DNA of 64,000 bases from Serratia sp. PL17. Its GTDB lineage: Bacteria > Pseudomonadota > Gammaproteobacteria > Enterobacterales > Enterobacteriaceae. The notes beneath the pieces were generated by a model. The model searched no databases and was not told the DNA's origin. It saw only the letters and a program-made list of their open reading frames with translations. The stretch spans positions 551,061-615,060 of the forward strand of contig NZ_JAFIBY010000002.1 of the NCBI RefSeq assembly GCF_017832355.1. The letters run 5' to 3'. Both the position numbers and the translations under genes were made by a program. The first letter of the stretch is position 1, and every line of letters starts with the position of its first letter. This document shows positions 41,093 to 49,794 of the stretch, piece by piece.

Positions 41093-41288
41093 ATACTGTG
41101 CTAACACAATTTGGTTACAATTCCGGGAACAAAGTTTTTCAGGTCGGCTAAACTTATCATTATCTGAGGTGAGACCAAGTCTGCTTACATTTATTGTGGG
41201 TAACATGACTTACGTTTTCACAGCATATGATGGATAATGACGGGGAAACTGAGAGACCCGACTCTTTTAATCTTTCAAGGAGCAAAGA

Positions 41289-41474
41289 ATGTTAATTCTG
41301 ACTCGTCGAGTTGGTGAAACCCTCATGATTGGCGATGAGGTCACGGTCACAGTGTTAGGGGTCAAGGGCAACCAGGTTCGTATTGGTGTGAATGCCCCTA
41401 AAGAGGTGTCAGTTCACCGCGAAGAAATCTATCAGCGCATTCAGGCAGAGAAGTCTCAACAGACGACTTACTGA
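41289..41474 (+). CDS. csrA: Carbon storage regulator CsrA
   Basis: This global RNA-binding regulator blocks or stabilises mRNAs at GGA motifs and affects glycogen, motility and biofilm genes. The 61 residues ([18 protein letters not shown]) are nearly identical to E. coli CsrA, including the RNA-contacting N-terminal LTRR strand and Arg44 in the VHREEI segment. AAGGAGC lies at about 41277-41283. It is preceded by a roughly 200-base promoter region and followed by its own terminator. Confidence 0.98.
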   Translation: MLILTRRVGETLMIGDEVTVTVLGVKGNQVRIGVNAPKEVSVHREEIYQRIQAEKSQQTTY

Positions 41475-41483
41475 TTTCGAAGC

Positions 41484-41522
41484 AGCGTCTCGTTGCTCAG
41501 CGAGACGCTACTGCGCTTTTTT
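41484..41522 (+). terminator. Terminator after csrA
   Basis: AGCGTCTCG (41484-41492) pairs with CGAGACGCT (41501-41509). A few bases later comes a run of six Ts (41517-41522). Confidence 0.85.
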
Positions 41523-41692
41523 ATACCCATCACAAACCATTCCCTGTCTTCTTCTGCAAAATCTTCCTGCTCTCTCCTTCACTTTGTTTGCTATTTCACT
41601 GTAGCGGCTTGTTGATAAAACACTCTTTTTGCCGTGAAATCGCCCATGTTGAGCGTGAATTGTGCAAACGCACGTGAGTTGGGAAAAATTGT

Positions 41693-41720
41693 TTGACTTA
41701 AAAGTCGGAGAAAGTAATAT
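41693..41720 (+). promoter_or_regulatory. Promoter of the tRNA-Ser/tRNA-Arg operon
   Basis: The -35 TTGACT (41693-41698) and -10 TAATAT (41715-41720) are separated by 16 bases and followed by GTGCGCC, a GC-rich discriminator typical of stringently controlled stable-RNA promoters. It lies about 60 bases before the first tRNA. Confidence 0.8.
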
Positions 41721-41784
41721 GTGCGCCACGCAGTGCCGATGAGCTTCTCTAAAGCAAGTTAGGCACAATTCGAAAGAAGCGTAT

Positions 41785-41877
41785 GGTGAGGTGGCCGAGA
41801 GGCTGAAGGCGCTCCCCTGCTAAGGGAGTATGCGGTCAAAAGCTGCATCCGGGGTTCGAATCCCCGCCTCACCGCCA
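41785..41877 (+). tRNA. serV: tRNA-Ser (anticodon GCU)
   Basis: This is a 93-base class II tRNA with acceptor stem GGTGAGG/CCTCACC, discriminator G and encoded CCA. The anticodon GCT is at 41819-41821, and a long variable arm and a GGTTCGAATCC T-arm follow. The position after csrA and before tRNA-Arg copies matches E. coli serV. Confidence 0.96.
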
Positions 41878-41880
41878 TTT

Positions 41881-41957
41881 GCATCCATAGCTCAGCTGGA
41901 TAGAGTACTCGGCTACGAACCGAGCGGTCGGAGGTTCGAATCCTCCTGGATGCACCA
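41881..41957 (+). tRNA. tRNA-Arg (anticodon ACG), copy 1
   Basis: A 77-base tRNA with acceptor GCATCCA/TGGATGC, anticodon ACG at 41915-41917 (read as ICG after deamination) and encoded CCA. It starts 3 bases after the tRNA-Ser CCA, so the two are cotranscribed. It is equivalent to the argV/argY/argZ/argQ array of E. coli. Confidence 0.97.
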
Positions 41958-42018
41958 TATTTTGCAGTATGGTGGGGTAGTAACAACGTACCATACGGTA
42001 TCAAAAAAGAATTCCTGT

Positions 42019-42095
42019 GCATCCATAGCTCAGCTGGATAGAGTACTCGGCTACGAACCGAGCGGTCGGAGGTTCGAATCCTCCTGGATGCACCA
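42019..42095 (+). tRNA. tRNA-Arg (anticodon ACG), copy 2
   Basis: Its sequence is identical to copy 1 over all 77 bases, including CCA. The spacer before it (61 bases) contains GTATGGTG...CCATAC, a possible processing stem. Confidence 0.97.
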
Positions 42096-42145
42096 TTCTT
42101 TCTGTCAACTTGTTGTATTCAAGCAGACAAACCAAAAATAGTAAT

Positions 42146-42222
42146 GCATCCATAGCTCAGCTGGATAGAGTACTCGGCTACGAACCGAGCGGTCGGAGGT
42201 TCGAATCCTCCTGGATGCACCA
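42146..42222 (+). tRNA. tRNA-Arg (anticodon ACG), copy 3
   Basis: It is identical to copies 1 and 2. It is the last intact tRNA of the operon and is followed within 8 bases by a terminator hairpin. Confidence 0.97.
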
Positions 42223-42228
42223 TCTAAG

Positions 42229-42253
42229 AAAAACCCGCTTCGGCGGGTTTTTC
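42229..42253 (+). terminator. Terminator of the tRNA operon (first copy)
   Basis: AAACCCGC-TTCG-GCGGGTTTTT, a strong stem with a stable tetraloop. Near-identical sequence recurs at 42378-42401 after the tRNA remnant. Confidence 0.92.
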
Positions 42254-42272
42254 GCTTTTCCGACTGCGAGCA

Positions 42273-42369
42273 GAGCGGTTGGAGGTTCGAGCCGAGCGTA
42301 GCGAGACAACGTTGCTTTAGCAACGGCCCGCAGGGAGAGGCGCAGCCGAATTATCCTCCTGGATGCACC
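42273..42369 (+). pseudogene. Broken tRNA-Arg 3' half with a 62-base insert in the T-loop
   Basis: GAGCGGTTGGAGGTTCGA (42273-42290) equals the variable/T-arm part of the intact tRNA-Arg with one base change. ATCCTCCTGGATGCACC (42353-42369) equals its 3' end. Between them, in what would be the T-loop, lie 62 extra bases containing the 6-bp hairpin CGTTGC-TTTA-GCAACG and beginning and ending with GCCGA. The 5' half with anticodon is absent, so no functional tRNA can form. It looks like a tandem duplication remnant of the last tRNA and its terminator. Confidence 0.8.
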
Positions 42370-42377
42370 CTCTAAGA

Positions 42378-42401
42378 AAACCCGCCTCGGCGGGTTTTTT
42401 G
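42378..42401 (+). terminator. Second, duplicated tRNA-operon terminator
   Basis: AAAACCCGCCTCGGCGGGTTTTTT has the same stem as at 42229-42253 and the same preceding TCTAAG, showing that the tRNA tail and terminator were copied as a unit. Confidence 0.9.
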
Positions 42402-42542
42402 CTTTTTGGCATTCAGCGAACGTCGCTGTTATCGTGTCATCCTTAGGCACCTGCACAGCACATTCCGCTATTACGCGATCAGCGACAACCTGCCGGCTTT
42501 ACGCTAAAGTAGTTTTCTTTCCTCAACGATCATGGAGTAACG

Positions 42543-43109
42543 ATGTACGACCGCTATCAAGGTCTTATTTTCGATATGGACGGCACCATTCTCGATACTG
42601 AACCAACGCACCGCAAAGCGTGGCGCGAGGTGTTGTCCCGTTACGGTATGACGTTTGATGAGGCGGCGATGGTGGCGTTGAGCGGCTCACCGACCTGGCG
42701 TATTGCCCAGGCGATAATTGCCAGCCACCAGGCCGATCTCGATCCCCATCAGTTGGCTGCAGAGAAAACCCGCGCGGTAGAAGCGATGCTGTTGGACAGT
42801 GTTCGCCCCCTGCCGTTGATTGAGGTGGTGAAAGCCTACCATGGGCGCCGTCCTATGGCGGTTGGCACCGGCAGCGAGCACCGCATGGCAGAAACCTTGT
42901 TACGCCATCTGGGTCTGTTCCATTGCTTTGATGCGATCGTTGGCGCCGATGACGTGCAACGCCACAAGCCGGAGCCGGACACCTTCCTGCGCTGCGCCGA
43001 ACTGATTGGCGTGCCGCCGGAGAAATGCGTGGTATTTGAAGACGCAGACTTCGGTATTCAGGCCGCGAAAAGCGCCAATATGGCTGTGGTAGACGTTCGT
43101 ACGCTGTGA
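42543..43109 (+). CDS. yqaB: HAD-superfamily sugar phosphatase YqaB
   Basis: This is a fructose-1-phosphatase/6-phosphogluconate phosphatase of the HAD superfamily. The 188 residues start with the nucleophile motif IFDMDGTILDTEPTH (Asp11, Asp13), then VGTGSEHR motif II, KPEPDTF motif III and VVFEDADFGIQAA motif IV. Length and sequence match E. coli YqaB. The yqaA start overlaps its stop (GTGA). Confidence 0.95.
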   Translation: MYDRYQGLIFDMDGTILDTEPTHRKAWREVLSRYGMTFDEAAMVALSGSPTWRIAQAIIASHQADLDPHQLAAEKTRAVEAMLLDSVRPLPLIEVVKAYHGRRPMAVGTGSEHRMAETLLRHLGLFHCFDAIVGADDVQRHKPEPDTFLRCAELIGVPPEKCVVFEDADFGIQAAKSANMAVVDVRTL

Positions 43110-43534
43110 GTAGTACGCTGGCCGTTATGTCGTTGTTTGGCAGCAGCTTCCTCAGTGCGACGTTGCTGCCGGGAAATTCAGAAATTGTTTTGGTCGCCTT
43201 GCTGACCAACAGCCGTGTCTCACCGGAATTACTGGTGCTGGCCGCGACGTTGGGGAATACGCTCGGTGGGTTGACCAATGTCATTATCGGGCGCTTACTA
43301 CCGGCGTTGAAACCGCAGCGAGGTCTGGATACCGCGCTCGGGTGGATGCAACGCTTTGGCCCGGCTGCGCTGTTGCTCAGTTGGGTACCGGTAGTGGGCG
43401 ATTTATTGTGCGTGTTGGCAGGTTGGCTGCGCATGCCCTGGGGCCCTGTCGCGCTGTTTCTGTGTATCGGAAAGGCGGTGCGTTACATCATTCTTGCGAT
43501 GATAACGTTACAGGGAATGGCCTGGTGGCATTAA
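43106..43534 (+). CDS. yqaA: DedA/SNARE-associated-type inner-membrane protein YqaA
   Basis: This is a small membrane protein of 142 residues with four or so hydrophobic stretches and the LPGNSEIVLVALL segment typical of YqaA. The function is unknown; the wider VTT/DedA group is linked to lipid transport. It starts at GTG overlapping yqaB, the order found in E. coli, and lies before gshA. Confidence 0.9.
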   Translation: MSSTLAVMSLFGSSFLSATLLPGNSEIVLVALLTNSRVSPELLVLAATLGNTLGGLTNVIIGRLLPALKPQRGLDTALGWMQRFGPAALLLSWVPVVGDLLCVLAGWLRMPWGPVALFLCIGKAVRYIILAMITLQGMAWWH

Positions 43535-43616
43535 CGACGTGAATATAACTCAATATTCTCTCGGGTGCGGATTCAGTATGCTTACGAGTTCTTGTTTTTA
43601 GAAGCGGGAGGTCAAT

Positions 43617-45179
43617 TTGATCCCGGACGTATCTCAGGCGCTTTCTTGGTTGGAAGCCCATCCCCATGCATTAAAAGGCATCCGCCGCGGCATTGAGCGT
43701 GAAACGCTGCGTGTTACCGCGGACGGTAAGCTTGCAACAACCGGACATCCGGAGAAATTGGGGGCGGCATTAACGCACCACTGGATAACCACAGACTTTG
43801 CTGAGGCATTGTTAGAGTTCATTACGCCAGTTGACGACAACCTCGATCACTTGCTGACGTTCTTACGTGATATTCATCGTCACGTAGCGCGTAACCTGGG
43901 TGACGAGCGTATGTGGCCGCTCAGCATGCCGTGCTTTATTGAAGCGGAGCAGGACATTGAGCTGGCGCAGTTCGGCGCGTCGAACATCGGTCGTATGAAA
44001 ACGCTATACCGCGAAGGGTTGAAGAACCGCTACGGCGCGTTGATGCAAACTATTTCCGGTGTGCACTACAATTTCTCACTGCCGCTGGAGTTCTGGCAGG
44101 CGTGGGCGGGTGTTAAAGATGCTGAAAGTGGTAAAGAGCAGATCTCCGCGGGATATTTCCGTCTGATCCGTAACTATTACCGTTTTGGCTGGGTCATTCC
44201 GTACTTGTTTGGCGCATCGCCGGCAATTTGTTCTTCATTCCTGAAGGGGCGTGAAACTACGTTGCCGTTCGAACGTACTGAACAAGGGATGTGCTATCTG
44301 CCGTATGCCACGTCGTTGCGTCTGAGCGATCTCGGCTACACCAATAAATCGCAGAGCAACCTGGGCATTACTTTCAACGATCTGCAAAGTTATGTTGAAG
44401 GCCTGAAGCGGGCAATTGCCACGCCATCAGAAGAGTTTGCCAAGTTGGGCGTGAAGGACGGCGATCGTTATCTGCAACTGAACAGCAATGTGTTGCAGAT
44501 CGAAAACGAACTCTATGCGCCAATCCGACCGAAGCGTGTAACCAACAGCGGAGAGACTCCGTCAGATGCGCTGCTGCGCGGCGGTATCGAATACATTGAA
44601 GTTCGCTCGCTGGACATCAACCCCTTCTCACCCATCGGCGTAGATGCCGTACAGGCGCGCTTCCTGGACCTGTTCCTGGTGTGGTGTGTGCTGGCCGATG
44701 CGCCAGAGATGAGCAGCGATGAGTTGCTGTGCACGCGTAAAAACTGGAATCGTGTGATCCTTGAAGGCCGCAAGCCGGGTCAGACGATTGGCATGGGGTG
44801 TGATGACAGCCGTGAGCCGCTGGCAAAAGTAGGCAAAGCGCTGTTTGACGATCTGCGCCGCGTGGCGGAAGTGCTCGATAGCGAAGCCGGTGATAGCCAA
44901 TATCAACAGGTGTGCGATGAACTGGTCGCGGCGTTTGACGATCCGGATTTGACATTCTCTGCCCGCATCCTAAAAGCCATGAAGGAAGAAGGAACGGGGC
45001 GTGTGGGTCTGGAACTGGCTGAACAATACCGCCAGATGCTGATAGAAGAGCCGCTGGAAATTCTGACTGAAGCCGACTTGGCGAAAGAACAGGAAGCCTC
45101 GTGGGAGCGTCAACGTAACGTAGAAGCCAGTGATACGCTAAGCTTTGAAGAGTTCCTGAAGCAACATGGTGGGGGCTGA
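43617..45179 (+). CDS. gshA: Glutamate-cysteine ligase GshA
   Basis: GshA joins glutamate and cysteine in the first and rate-limiting step of glutathione synthesis, consuming cysteine from the sulfur pathway at the left end of the window. The 520 residues (518 in E. coli) begin at TTG, the same weak start used in E. coli, and open [28 protein letters not shown], the substrate-binding loop, and [16 protein letters not shown] near 325 are clear. micA lies just past its stop on the other strand. Confidence 0.97.
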   Translation: MIPDVSQALSWLEAHPHALKGIRRGIERETLRVTADGKLATTGHPEKLGAALTHHWITTDFAEALLEFITPVDDNLDHLLTFLRDIHRHVARNLGDERMWPLSMPCFIEAEQDIELAQFGASNIGRMKTLYREGLKNRYGALMQTISGVHYNFSLPLEFWQAWAGVKDAESGKEQISAGYFRLIRNYYRFGWVIPYLFGASPAICSSFLKGRETTLPFERTEQGMCYLPYATSLRLSDLGYTNKSQSNLGITFNDLQSYVEGLKRAIATPSEEFAKLGVKDGDRYLQLNSNVLQIENELYAPIRPKRVTNSGETPSDALLRGGIEYIEVRSLDINPFSPIGVDAVQARFLDLFLVWCVLADAPEMSSDELLCTRKNWNRVILEGRKPGQTIGMGCDDSREPLAKVGKALFDDLRRVAEVLDSEAGDSQYQQVCDELVAAFDDPDLTFSARILKAMKEEGTGRVGLELAEQYRQMLIEEPLEILTEADLAKEQEASWERQRNVEASDTLSFEEFLKQHGGG

Positions 45180-45184
45180 AAAAG

Positions 45185-45257
45185 AAAAAGGCCACATCAA
45201 TGTGGCCAAATATGCATCTCTGATGACAGGGATGATGATAACAAATGCGCGTCTTTC
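45185..45257 (-). ncRNA. micA: Small regulatory RNA MicA
   Basis: On the minus strand the RNA starts GAAAGACGCGCATTTGTTAT and ends with GGCCACATTGATGTGGCC plus five Ts. The 5' seed region (GAAAGACGCGCAUUUGUUAUCAUC) matches E. coli MicA, which with Hfq silences ompA and other porin messages and phoP. The terminator stem has changed sequence but kept its shape. It is divergent from luxS and lies beside gshA, exactly as in E. coli. Antisense pairing with the luxS leader is possible. Confidence 0.93.
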
Positions 45258-45263
45258 ACATAT

Positions 45264-45292
45264 TCAGACTCGCTGAGTTAGAAAAGGTTTCC
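45264..45292 (-). promoter_or_regulatory. Sigma-E promoter of micA
   Basis: On the minus strand GGAAACC (45286-45292) and TCTGA (45264-45268) are separated by 17 bases, with the predicted start 7 bases downstream at 45257. This fits the sigma-E pattern GGAAC-N16/17-TCTGA and the known envelope-stress control of MicA. Confidence 0.8.
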
Positions 45293-45345
45293 TGGTTAGA
45301 TAAAAAAGTTTCGAAATAAATACTCTTTTACGAGGAGGTAACGAA

Positions 45346-45861
45346 ATGCCATTGCTGGATAGCTTCACCGTAGACCATACTCGCATGGCAGCTCCGGCTG
45401 TCCGCGTAGCGAAAACCATGAAAACGCCTCATGGCGATACCATCACCGTGTTCGATTTGCGTTTCTGCCGGCCGAACCTGGAAGTGATGCCTGAGCGTGG
45501 CATTCATACGCTGGAACACCTGTTTGCGGGTTTTATGCGTGACCACCTGAATGGTCAGGGTGTTGAGATTATCGATATCTCCCCGATGGGATGCCGTACT
45601 GGCTTCTACATGAGCCTGATTGGTGTGCCGGAAGAGCAGCGTGTTGCCGATGCGTGGAAAGCCGCGATGAGCGATGTGCTGAAAGTGACCGACCAGCGTA
45701 AAATTCCTGAGCTGAATGAGTTCCAGTGTGGGACTTACCACATGCACTCATTGGAAGAAGCGCAGGAAATCGCTAAGCATATTCTTGATCACGACGTGGT
45801 GGTGAACCACAACGACGAGTTGGCACTGCCGAAAGAGAAGTTGCAAGAACTGCACATCTAG
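45346..45861 (+). CDS. luxS: S-ribosylhomocysteine lyase LuxS
   Basis: It cleaves S-ribosylhomocysteine to homocysteine and DPD, the precursor of autoinducer-2, and completes the activated methyl cycle. The 171 residues contain the zinc site His54-x-x-Glu57-His58, catalytic Cys83 in [10 protein letters not shown], and the third metal ligand cysteine near 128 in [15 protein letters not shown] at 45333-45338 gives a strong start. The leader faces micA on the other strand. Confidence 0.98.
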   Translation: MPLLDSFTVDHTRMAAPAVRVAKTMKTPHGDTITVFDLRFCRPNLEVMPERGIHTLEHLFAGFMRDHLNGQGVEIIDISPMGCRTGFYMSLIGVPEEQRVADAWKAAMSDVLKVTDQRKIPELNEFQCGTYHMHSLEEAQEIAKHILDHDVVVNHNDELALPKEKLQELHI

Positions 45862-45882
45862 TTCGGTCCCTGTTGCAGCGAT

Positions 45883-45910
45883 AAAAAAAGCCGCATTACG
45901 CGGCTTTTTC
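45883..45910. terminator. Bidirectional terminator between luxS and the CorB-like gene
   Basis: AAAAAGCCGC-ATTAC-GCGGCTTTTT is symmetric, with A- and T-runs on both sides, and separates convergent genes. Confidence 0.88.
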
Positions 45911-45925
45911 CTTTCTGGCGGGGTG

Positions 45926-47215
45926 TCAGTGTTGCTGAACGCTGGATTGCAGTGACTTTATCGGCGTGACCCGCACCTGTTTGATCATATTGTCCTGCAC
46001 GTCGAGAATATCGATATCATAGTGGCCTATCCGGGCTCGGGTGCCGACGTCGGGGATCTCTTCGAGCTCCTCCAGCAGCATACCGTTAACCGTACGCGCA
46101 TCAGTAGCTGGCAGGGTCCAATTGAATGCCTTGTTTAACTCACGCACGTTGGCAGTACCGTCTATCAAGACTGATCCATCGCTCTGCGGATTGACCTCTT
46201 CCGCCAATGTGGGTGACATGGAGGTAGTGAAATCACCGACAATCTCTTCCAGAATGTCTTCAACCGTCACCAGCCCCTGAATATCACCGTATTCGTCAAC
46301 GACGATGCCAACCTTTTCTTTGTTACGCTGGAATTTCACCAGTTGGACATTCAGCGGAGTCCCTTCAGGCACGTAGTAAATCTCATCGGCGGCACGCAGC
46401 AGGTTCTCTTTGTTGAACTCTTTCTTCTCGGTCATCAGACGGTAGGCTTCACGTACGCGTAGCATTCCGATGGCGTCATCCAACGAACTGCGGTACAGCA
46501 CAATGCGGCCGTGCGGCGAGTGTGTGAGCTGGCGCATGATCGATTTCCAATCGTCGTTGACGTCGATACCGACGATCTCATTGCGCGGTACCATGATGTC
46601 GTCCACGGTCACTTTTTCGAGATCCAGGACTGAAATCAGCATGTCCTGATTGCGACGAGATATCTGCGAGTGTGATTCGTTAACGATAGTACGCAGCTCA
46701 TCCTTGCTGACGGCGTCGCTGACGCGCACGTTAGTGTGGATGCCGAACAGGCGCAGGACCAAGGTGGTGATGCCATTGAGCAGCCATACCAGCGGGAACA
46801 TGACCTTTTGCAGCGGAGCCAGTAAAAAGCTGCTGGGGAAGGCGATCCGTTCCGGATACAGTGCAGCAAAGGTTTTCGGCAGCACTTCGGCGAACAGCAG
46901 CACGGCAAACGTCAATACACCGGTGGCAATAGCGACACCAAAATCACCATAGAGACGCATACCGACAATGGTCGCCAGCGCGGAGGCGAGAATATTCACC
47001 AGATTATTGCCGATCAGCACCAGGCCAATCAGACGGTCTGGCTTTTTCAGTAGCTTCTCGACCCGGCGGGCAGAGCGGTTACCCTGCTTGGAAAGATGAC
47101 GGAGACGATAGCGATTTAGCGTCATCATGCCGGTTTCGGATGCTGAGAAGTAAGCGGAAACCACAATCATAACCACCAAGATGATGATCAGGGTTCCTGT
47201 CGAAACATGCTCCAA
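45926..47215 (-). CDS. yfjD: CNNM/CorB-type membrane protein with CBS pair (YfjD)
   Basis: This is an inner-membrane protein of the HlyC/CorC (CNNM) family linked to magnesium/cobalt efflux. The 429 residues have four membrane helices in an N-terminal DUF21 domain (about 1-190), two CBS domains (about 205-330; MVPRNEIVGIDVND, LVTVEDILEEIVGD) and a C-terminal CorC_HlyC domain. It matches E. coli YfjD/CorB in length and layout. It lies 40 bases downstream of ypjD on the same strand, the usual pair. Confidence 0.9.
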   Translation of the reverse strand: MEHVSTGTLIIILVVMIVVSAYFSASETGMMTLNRYRLRHLSKQGNRSARRVEKLLKKPDRLIGLVLIGNNLVNILASALATIVGMRLYGDFGVAIATGVLTFAVLLFAEVLPKTFAALYPERIAFPSSFLLAPLQKVMFPLVWLLNGITTLVLRLFGIHTNVRVSDAVSKDELRTIVNESHSQISRRNQDMLISVLDLEKVTVDDIMVPRNEIVGIDVNDDWKSIMRQLTHSPHGRIVLYRSSLDDAIGMLRVREAYRLMTEKKEFNKENLLRAADEIYYVPEGTPLNVQLVKFQRNKEKVGIVVDEYGDIQGLVTVEDILEEIVGDFTTSMSPTLAEEVNPQSDGSVLIDGTANVRELNKAFNWTLPATDARTVNGMLLEELEEIPDVGTRARIGHYDIDILDVQDNMIKQVRVTPIKSLQSSVQQH

Positions 47216-47255
47216 CGCGGTATTCCTTATGTATGGAGAAAGAGAGCCAGAGACG

Positions 47256-48047
47256 TTAACGAACCATCACTTGTTGGATAAGACGGCTGCCGAAGTAGGC
47301 TAATGTTAGCAAGAAGGCACCGGCAAAACTGAACCAGACGACACGGCGGCCACGCCAACCCTCATGGTAATGACCCCACAACAAAACGATATAGACAAAC
47401 CATGCCATGATGGACAGCACAGCTTTGTGCACATTCTCTTTGCTGAACAGATTGTCCATATAAAGCAGGCCAGTGCACAGCGTGAGAGTGAGCAGCACGA
47501 CGCCGATTTGGGTGATGTGGAACATTTTGCGCTCAATGCTCATCAGCGGCGGCATATCGGCGCTGAAGGAGAGCTTTTTATTTTTCAGCAGATAGTCCAG
47601 CCAGGCGAGCTGCAATGCATACAACGCGGCGATGATCAGCGTAGCGTAGGAAAACAGCGCCAGGCCGATGTGCACCATCAGTTCAGGGCTGGCTTCCAGA
47701 TGCGTAATAAACTCGCCAGGCATAAAGCTGGCAAAGGCGAGATTGATCATCGCGAAGCTATAAACGATAGGTAGCAAGAACCAGCCGCGATCGCGTGAAG
47801 CGACAAACGTCATAACCGAGCAGATGATCAGGCTGACTATCGAGCCGATGTTGAGCAAGCTGAGATTTTGCCCGGCACTGACGTCAAAAATACGCTGTTG
47901 CAGTGCGATGGCGTGGCAAACCAGCGCTACCACCGCCGAGACGAGAGCAAGCCGACGGTATGCGCTGTTCTTCCGCAACAAGCTGGGAATAATCAGTCCA
48001 AGGCTGAGCAGGTAGGCGATCAAAGCCACAATGGAGAAAACTGGCAT
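47256..48047 (-). CDS. ypjD: Cytochrome c assembly-family inner-membrane protein YpjD
   Basis: This is a CcmC/CcsA-like integral membrane protein (263 residues, about eight helices) of unresolved function, proposed to act with CorB in metal homeostasis. I set the start at 48047 (MPVFSIVALIAYLLSL), which matches the E. coli protein. The frame stays open for about 330 bases further upstream across the ffh promoter, but that extension has no homology. LSLFSYATLIIAALYALQL-type helices and the WGHYHEGWRGRRVVWF loop are distinctive. It is divergent from ffh. Confidence 0.92.
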   Translation of the reverse strand: MPVFSIVALIAYLLSLGLIIPSLLRKNSAYRRLALVSAVVALVCHAIALQQRIFDVSAGQNLSLLNIGSIVSLIICSVMTFVASRDRGWFLLPIVYSFAMINLAFASFMPGEFITHLEASPELMVHIGLALFSYATLIIAALYALQLAWLDYLLKNKKLSFSADMPPLMSIERKMFHITQIGVVLLTLTLCTGLLYMDNLFSKENVHKAVLSIMAWFVYIVLLWGHYHEGWRGRRVVWFSFAGAFLLTLAYFGSRLIQQVMVR

Positions 48048-48216
48048 AGCGTTTAATTTTGCTTCGGCGTGGTGAATTGGATTGTCAGTATAGCGTCCAG
48101 CGCGTCCCACTCCAACCGATCTCCAACGCTGAGGCAGAGATCCTCTGCGCTTCGTGTTATAATCGCCGCAATTATGTCGCCAGAGCGGCCTGTCATTACA
48201 CGTTGAGCATGAGACG

Positions 48217-49578
48217 ATGTTTGAAAATTTAACTGATCGTTTGTCGCGCACCCTGCGCAATATCAGCGGCCGTGGGCGGCTGACCGAAGAAAATATCAAA
48301 GAAACCCTGCGTGAAGTGCGCATGGCTTTGCTGGAAGCGGACGTTGCGCTGCCGGTGGTACGGGACTTTATCAATCGCGTAAAAGAAAGTGCGGTCGGTC
48401 ATGAGGTCAACAAAAGCCTGACGCCTGGGCAAGAGTTCGTCAAAATCGTCAAGAGCGAGCTGATTGCCGCTATGGGCGAAGTGAACACCGAGCTGAATCT
48501 GGCGGCACAACCGCCGGCAGTGGTGTTGATGGCGGGTCTGCAAGGGGCGGGTAAAACCACCAGCGTTGCCAAACTCGGCAAGTTCCTGAAAGAAAAACAG
48601 AAGAAAAAAGTGTTGGTCGTTTCCGCCGACGTTTATCGCCCTGCGGCGATCAAACAGTTGGAAACACTGGCAGAAAGTGTCGGCATCGACTTTTTCCCAT
48701 CGGATGTTAAAGAAAAACCGATCGATATCGTTAATCGAGCGCTGCAACAGGCCAAGCTGAAATTCTACGATGTCTTGATCGTCGATACCGCGGGCCGTTT
48801 GCACGTTGACGAAGCGATGATGGACGAAATCAAACAGGTGCATGCGGCGATAAAGCCGGTGGAAACCCTGTTTGTGGTCGACGCCATGACCGGTCAGGAT
48901 GCTGCCAATACCGCCAAGGCCTTTAACGAAGCCCTGCCGTTAACCGGCGTGGTGTTGACCAAGGTCGACGGTGACGCGCGTGGCGGTGCTGCGCTGTCCA
49001 TCCGTCATATCACGGGTAAACCAATCAAGTTTCTCGGCGTGGGTGAGAAGACGGAAGCGCTGGAGCCATTCCATCCAGACCGTGTGGCTTCACGCATTCT
49101 CGGCATGGGCGATGTGCTATCGCTGATCGAAGATATCGAAAGCAAAGTTGACCGCGAACAGGCGGAAAAACTGGCTAACAAGCTGAAGAAGGGTGACGGT
49201 TTCGATCTGACCGACTTCCTGGAACAACTGAAGCAGATGCGTAACATGGGCGGTATGGCTAGCATGCTGAGCAAACTGCCTGGCGCCGGCCAATTGCCGG
49301 ACAATGTGAAATCGCAGATGGACGATAAAGTTCTGGTGCGCATGGAAGCGATCATCAATTCGATGACGCTGAAAGAGCGCGCTAAACCGGAGATCATCAA
49401 AGGCTCGCGCAAGCGTCGCATTGCGGTGGGCTCCGGCATGCAGGTGCAGGACGTTAACCGTTTGTTAAAACAGTTTGACGACATGCAACGCATGATGAAA
49501 AAGATGAAAAAAGGCGGAATGGCGAAGATGATGCGCGGCATGAAAGGTATGATGCCGCCGGGCTTCCCAGGCCGCTGA
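48217..49578 (+). CDS. ffh: Signal recognition particle GTPase Ffh
   Basis: Ffh binds 4.5S RNA and signal sequences and targets membrane proteins cotranslationally. The 453 residues equal E. coli Ffh. The N domain is followed by the G domain with GLQGAGKTT at about 107-115, DTAGRLHVDE near 190 and TKVDGDARGG near 248. The C-terminal M domain has methionine-rich helices (MRNMGGMASMLSKLPG and MMKKMKKGGMAKMMRG). Confidence 0.98.
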   Translation: MFENLTDRLSRTLRNISGRGRLTEENIKETLREVRMALLEADVALPVVRDFINRVKESAVGHEVNKSLTPGQEFVKIVKSELIAAMGEVNTELNLAAQPPAVVLMAGLQGAGKTTSVAKLGKFLKEKQKKKVLVVSADVYRPAAIKQLETLAESVGIDFFPSDVKEKPIDIVNRALQQAKLKFYDVLIVDTAGRLHVDEAMMDEIKQVHAAIKPVETLFVVDAMTGQDAANTAKAFNEALPLTGVVLTKVDGDARGGAALSIRHITGKPIKFLGVGEKTEALEPFHPDRVASRILGMGDVLSLIEDIESKVDREQAEKLANKLKKGDGFDLTDFLEQLKQMRNMGGMASMLSKLPGAGQLPDNVKSQMDDKVLVRMEAIINSMTLKERAKPEIIKGSRKRRIAVGSGMQVQDVNRLLKQFDDMQRMMKKMKKGGMAKMMRGMKGMMPPGFPGR

Positions 49579-49739
49579 CAGGTGCTTGCCCTCTGGGGTG
49601 AGCGCGTTTAAGCATTTGCCGTTCGCGGTGAAAACCGCCCGAAATATGACTGGCCGTAAAAAGTTGTTGACGACGAACTACGCTTTCGATTGCTTTTTGC
49701 GCCAAAATGAGTAAAATTTTCGGGCTTTTTATATTGCAA

Positions 49740-49768
49740 CCGGGCCCCGTTCCCTCAATGGGGCCCGG
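49740..49768 (+). promoter_or_regulatory. Strong hairpin in the rpsP leader
   Basis: CCGGGCCCC (49740-49748) pairs perfectly with GGGGCCCGG (49760-49768) around an 11-base loop and is followed by CTGTTTTATT. It lies 26 bases before the rpsP start and could be an attenuator of the rpsP-rimM-trmD-rplS operon, or the ffh terminator. A TATATT at 49729-49734 is a possible -10 just before it. Confidence 0.6.
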
Positions 49769-49794
49769 CTGTTTTATTAACTAAAGAGGATGTT

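Noticed and set aside
41881..42222. Three identical 77-base units that might be taken for a repeat array or CRISPR
   Set aside because: Each is a complete tRNA-Arg with acceptor stem, ACG anticodon and CCA; spacers are of different lengths (61 and 50 bases).
42178..42456. Open frame across the tRNA-Arg remnant
   Set aside because: It is built from tRNA and terminator sequence read backwards.
48048..48374. Upstream extension of ypjD through the ffh promoter region
   Set aside because: The E. coli-like start MPVFSIV lies at 48047; the extra 109 residues are unlike any family member and overlap ffh.
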